A program made the translations under genes and the position numbers. A model generated the notes under the pieces. The model saw only the letters and a list, made by a program, of their open reading frames with translations, was not told the origin of the DNA and made no database searches. Below, one piece after another: positions 63,097 to 64,000 of a DNA stretch of 64,000 bases (its first letter is position 1; each line of letters begins with the position of its first letter). Source of the DNA: Neiella holothuriorum (GTDB taxonomy: Bacteria > Pseudomonadota > Gammaproteobacteria > Enterobacterales > Neiellaceae); assembly GCF_019457915.1 (NCBI RefSeq), contig NZ_JAHZSS010000001.1, positions 310,001 to 374,000 of the forward strand, in the 5' to 3' direction.

Positions 63097-64000
63097 ATGG
63101 CCAAAGCCAAAGTAAGACTAATTGATGTTGCCGAGTTAGCTGGCGTGTCTAAAAGTACCGCGTCGCAATACCTCAATGGGCGCTTCGAATTCATGTCGAG
63201 TAAAACTCGAGAACGGATTGAAGCGGCGGTAAAAGAGCTCAATTACGCGCCAAACCCCATTGCGCGGAGCCTCAAAACCGATACCACCAAAACCATTGGC
63301 GTGGTGGTGCGTGATGTGACCGGCCACTACACCAGCCGCGCTATTCGGGGCATAGACGACTACTGCAAAACCAGTGGCTATAACGTCATTATTTACAATT
63401 CAGACTTTGATCCTGAGGTTGAAGCGCGCTCGCTTAAATCGTTAAGTGAATTGCGGGTGGACGGTTTGATTATCGCCTCTTCAGGGCAGAATGATGCGCT
63501 GATTGCTGATTACGAAAGTAAAGGTCTGCCGGTTGTGCAGTTTCAGTTAGAGCACAATGAACGCGCTAAAAACATTGTGCTGTCGGATTACTACCAAGCC
63601 GCTTATGAGGCGACGGACTATCTAATTCAACTTGGTCACCAGCGAATTTGCTTTGCCACGCAAGACTTTCAGGATGTGAAATCGCGCAACGAGCGCTTTC
63701 TGGGTTACCAAGCTGCGTTGGCACAACATGATATAACCGTTGATCCGGCGCTCATTTTATATTGGCAGCGCGATGGCGGCTTGCAGCAAACGCCACAGCA
63801 ACTCATAACAGCCAGCGGTGCCACTGCCATTTTCAGCCAACACTTAGCGGTAACCACCGACTTACTCAAAGCGTTTGAACAAGCGCAGCTCAGTATTCCT
63901 GAAGATGTGTCACTGATTGGGTTTGACGAATTGCCCATGGCTGAATTTTTCAAAGTGCCGGTAACAGTGGTGAAACAGCAGCCCTACCAAATTGGCTACC
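63097..64000 (+). CDS. LacI/GalR-family transcriptional regulator, C-terminally cut by the window edge
   Basis: About 301 residues are present; the gene continues beyond 64000. The N-terminal helix-turn-helix is LIDVAELAGVSKSTASQYLN, followed by the hinge helix PNPIARSLKTDTTKTIGVVV, then the periplasmic-binding-protein-like core with VDGLIIASSGQNDALI, YEATDYLIQLGHQRICFAT and DVSLIGFDELPMAEFFKVP. It diverges from the manD operon, and a perfect palindrome lies between them. It is therefore probably the local repressor, released by a sugar-acid intermediate. A GAAG site precedes the ATG at 63097. Confidence 0.92.
   Translation, partial: MAKAKVRLIDVAELAGVSKSTASQYLNGRFEFMSSKTRERIEAAVKELNYAPNPIARSLKTDTTKTIGVVVRDVTGHYTSRAIRGIDDYCKTSGYNVIIYNSDFDPEVEARSLKSLSELRVDGLIIASSGQNDALIADYESKGLPVVQFQLEHNERAKNIVLSDYYQAAYEATDYLIQLGHQRICFATQDFQDVKSRNERFLGYQAALAQHDITVDPALILYWQRDGGLQQTPQQLITASGATAIFSQHLAVTTDLLKAFEQAQLSIPEDVSLIGFDELPMAEFFKVPVTVVKQQPYQIGY

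Overview
The window is a chromosomal segment of a gammaproteobacterium. Its housekeeping proteins look very close to those of Escherichia coli, and long runs of gene order match E. coli: rpsU-dnaG-rpoD, then tsaD, plsY, folB, uppP, cca, ygiM, ygiF-glnE, hldE, tolC|nudF-yqiB-cpdA-yqiA-parE, and parC-plsC. TRAP and sodium-solute transporters, an alanine dehydrogenase and a DUF3718-like protein point to a marine or brackish relative of the Alteromonadales/Oceanospirillales type; this is an inference and the genus cannot be named. No rRNA, tRNA, CRISPR array, insertion sequence or phage gene was seen.

Layout: 1-599 is the start of an efflux adaptor gene running off the left edge. 879-5406 is the macromolecular synthesis operon (rpsU-yqeY-dnaG-rpoD, minus strand) with a strong sigma70-type promoter. 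5607-15904 holds tsaD, plsY, folB-folK-uppP-GNAT, a yqhC/yqhD regulator-reductase pair, cca and a gspAB pair. 16003-22049 carries putA, ygiM and a DUF47-pit phosphate operon. 22194-31691 carries ygiF, glnE, an exported hypothetical protein, an lpxL-type acyltransferase, hldE, a DUF3718-like secreted protein with two perfect CRP boxes, and tolC. 31900-40496 is nudF-yqiB-cpdA-yqiA-parE-parC-plsC-rraB and an RRM protein, followed by an orphan sulfotransferase.

From 41394 the content becomes accessory: alanine dehydrogenase, ethanolamine ammonia-lyase (eutBC) and, divergently, a TRAP transporter (dctQMP) behind a near-perfect sigma54 promoter. After ybiT and a MATE exporter comes the most unusual part, 52081-57637. 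It holds a 926-residue soluble fusion of a Clp-type AAA+ unfoldase with an FtsH-type AAA+ zinc protease. Divergent from it are two translationally coupled genes, a YbjN/type III chaperone-like protein and a two-helix membrane protein with a long cytoplasmic region. I know of no described system with this composition. The window ends with a sugar-acid catabolic cluster (secreted protein of unknown function, SSS symporter, Gfo/Idh oxidoreductase, mannonate-dehydratase-like enolase) facing a LacI-type regulator with a clear palindromic operator.

Working together: the conserved block covers transcription and replication initiation, tRNA modification, envelope lipid and LPS precursors, folate, cAMP turnover and chromosome decatenation. 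The accessory blocks look like catabolic modules plus one protein-quality-control or defence-like module.
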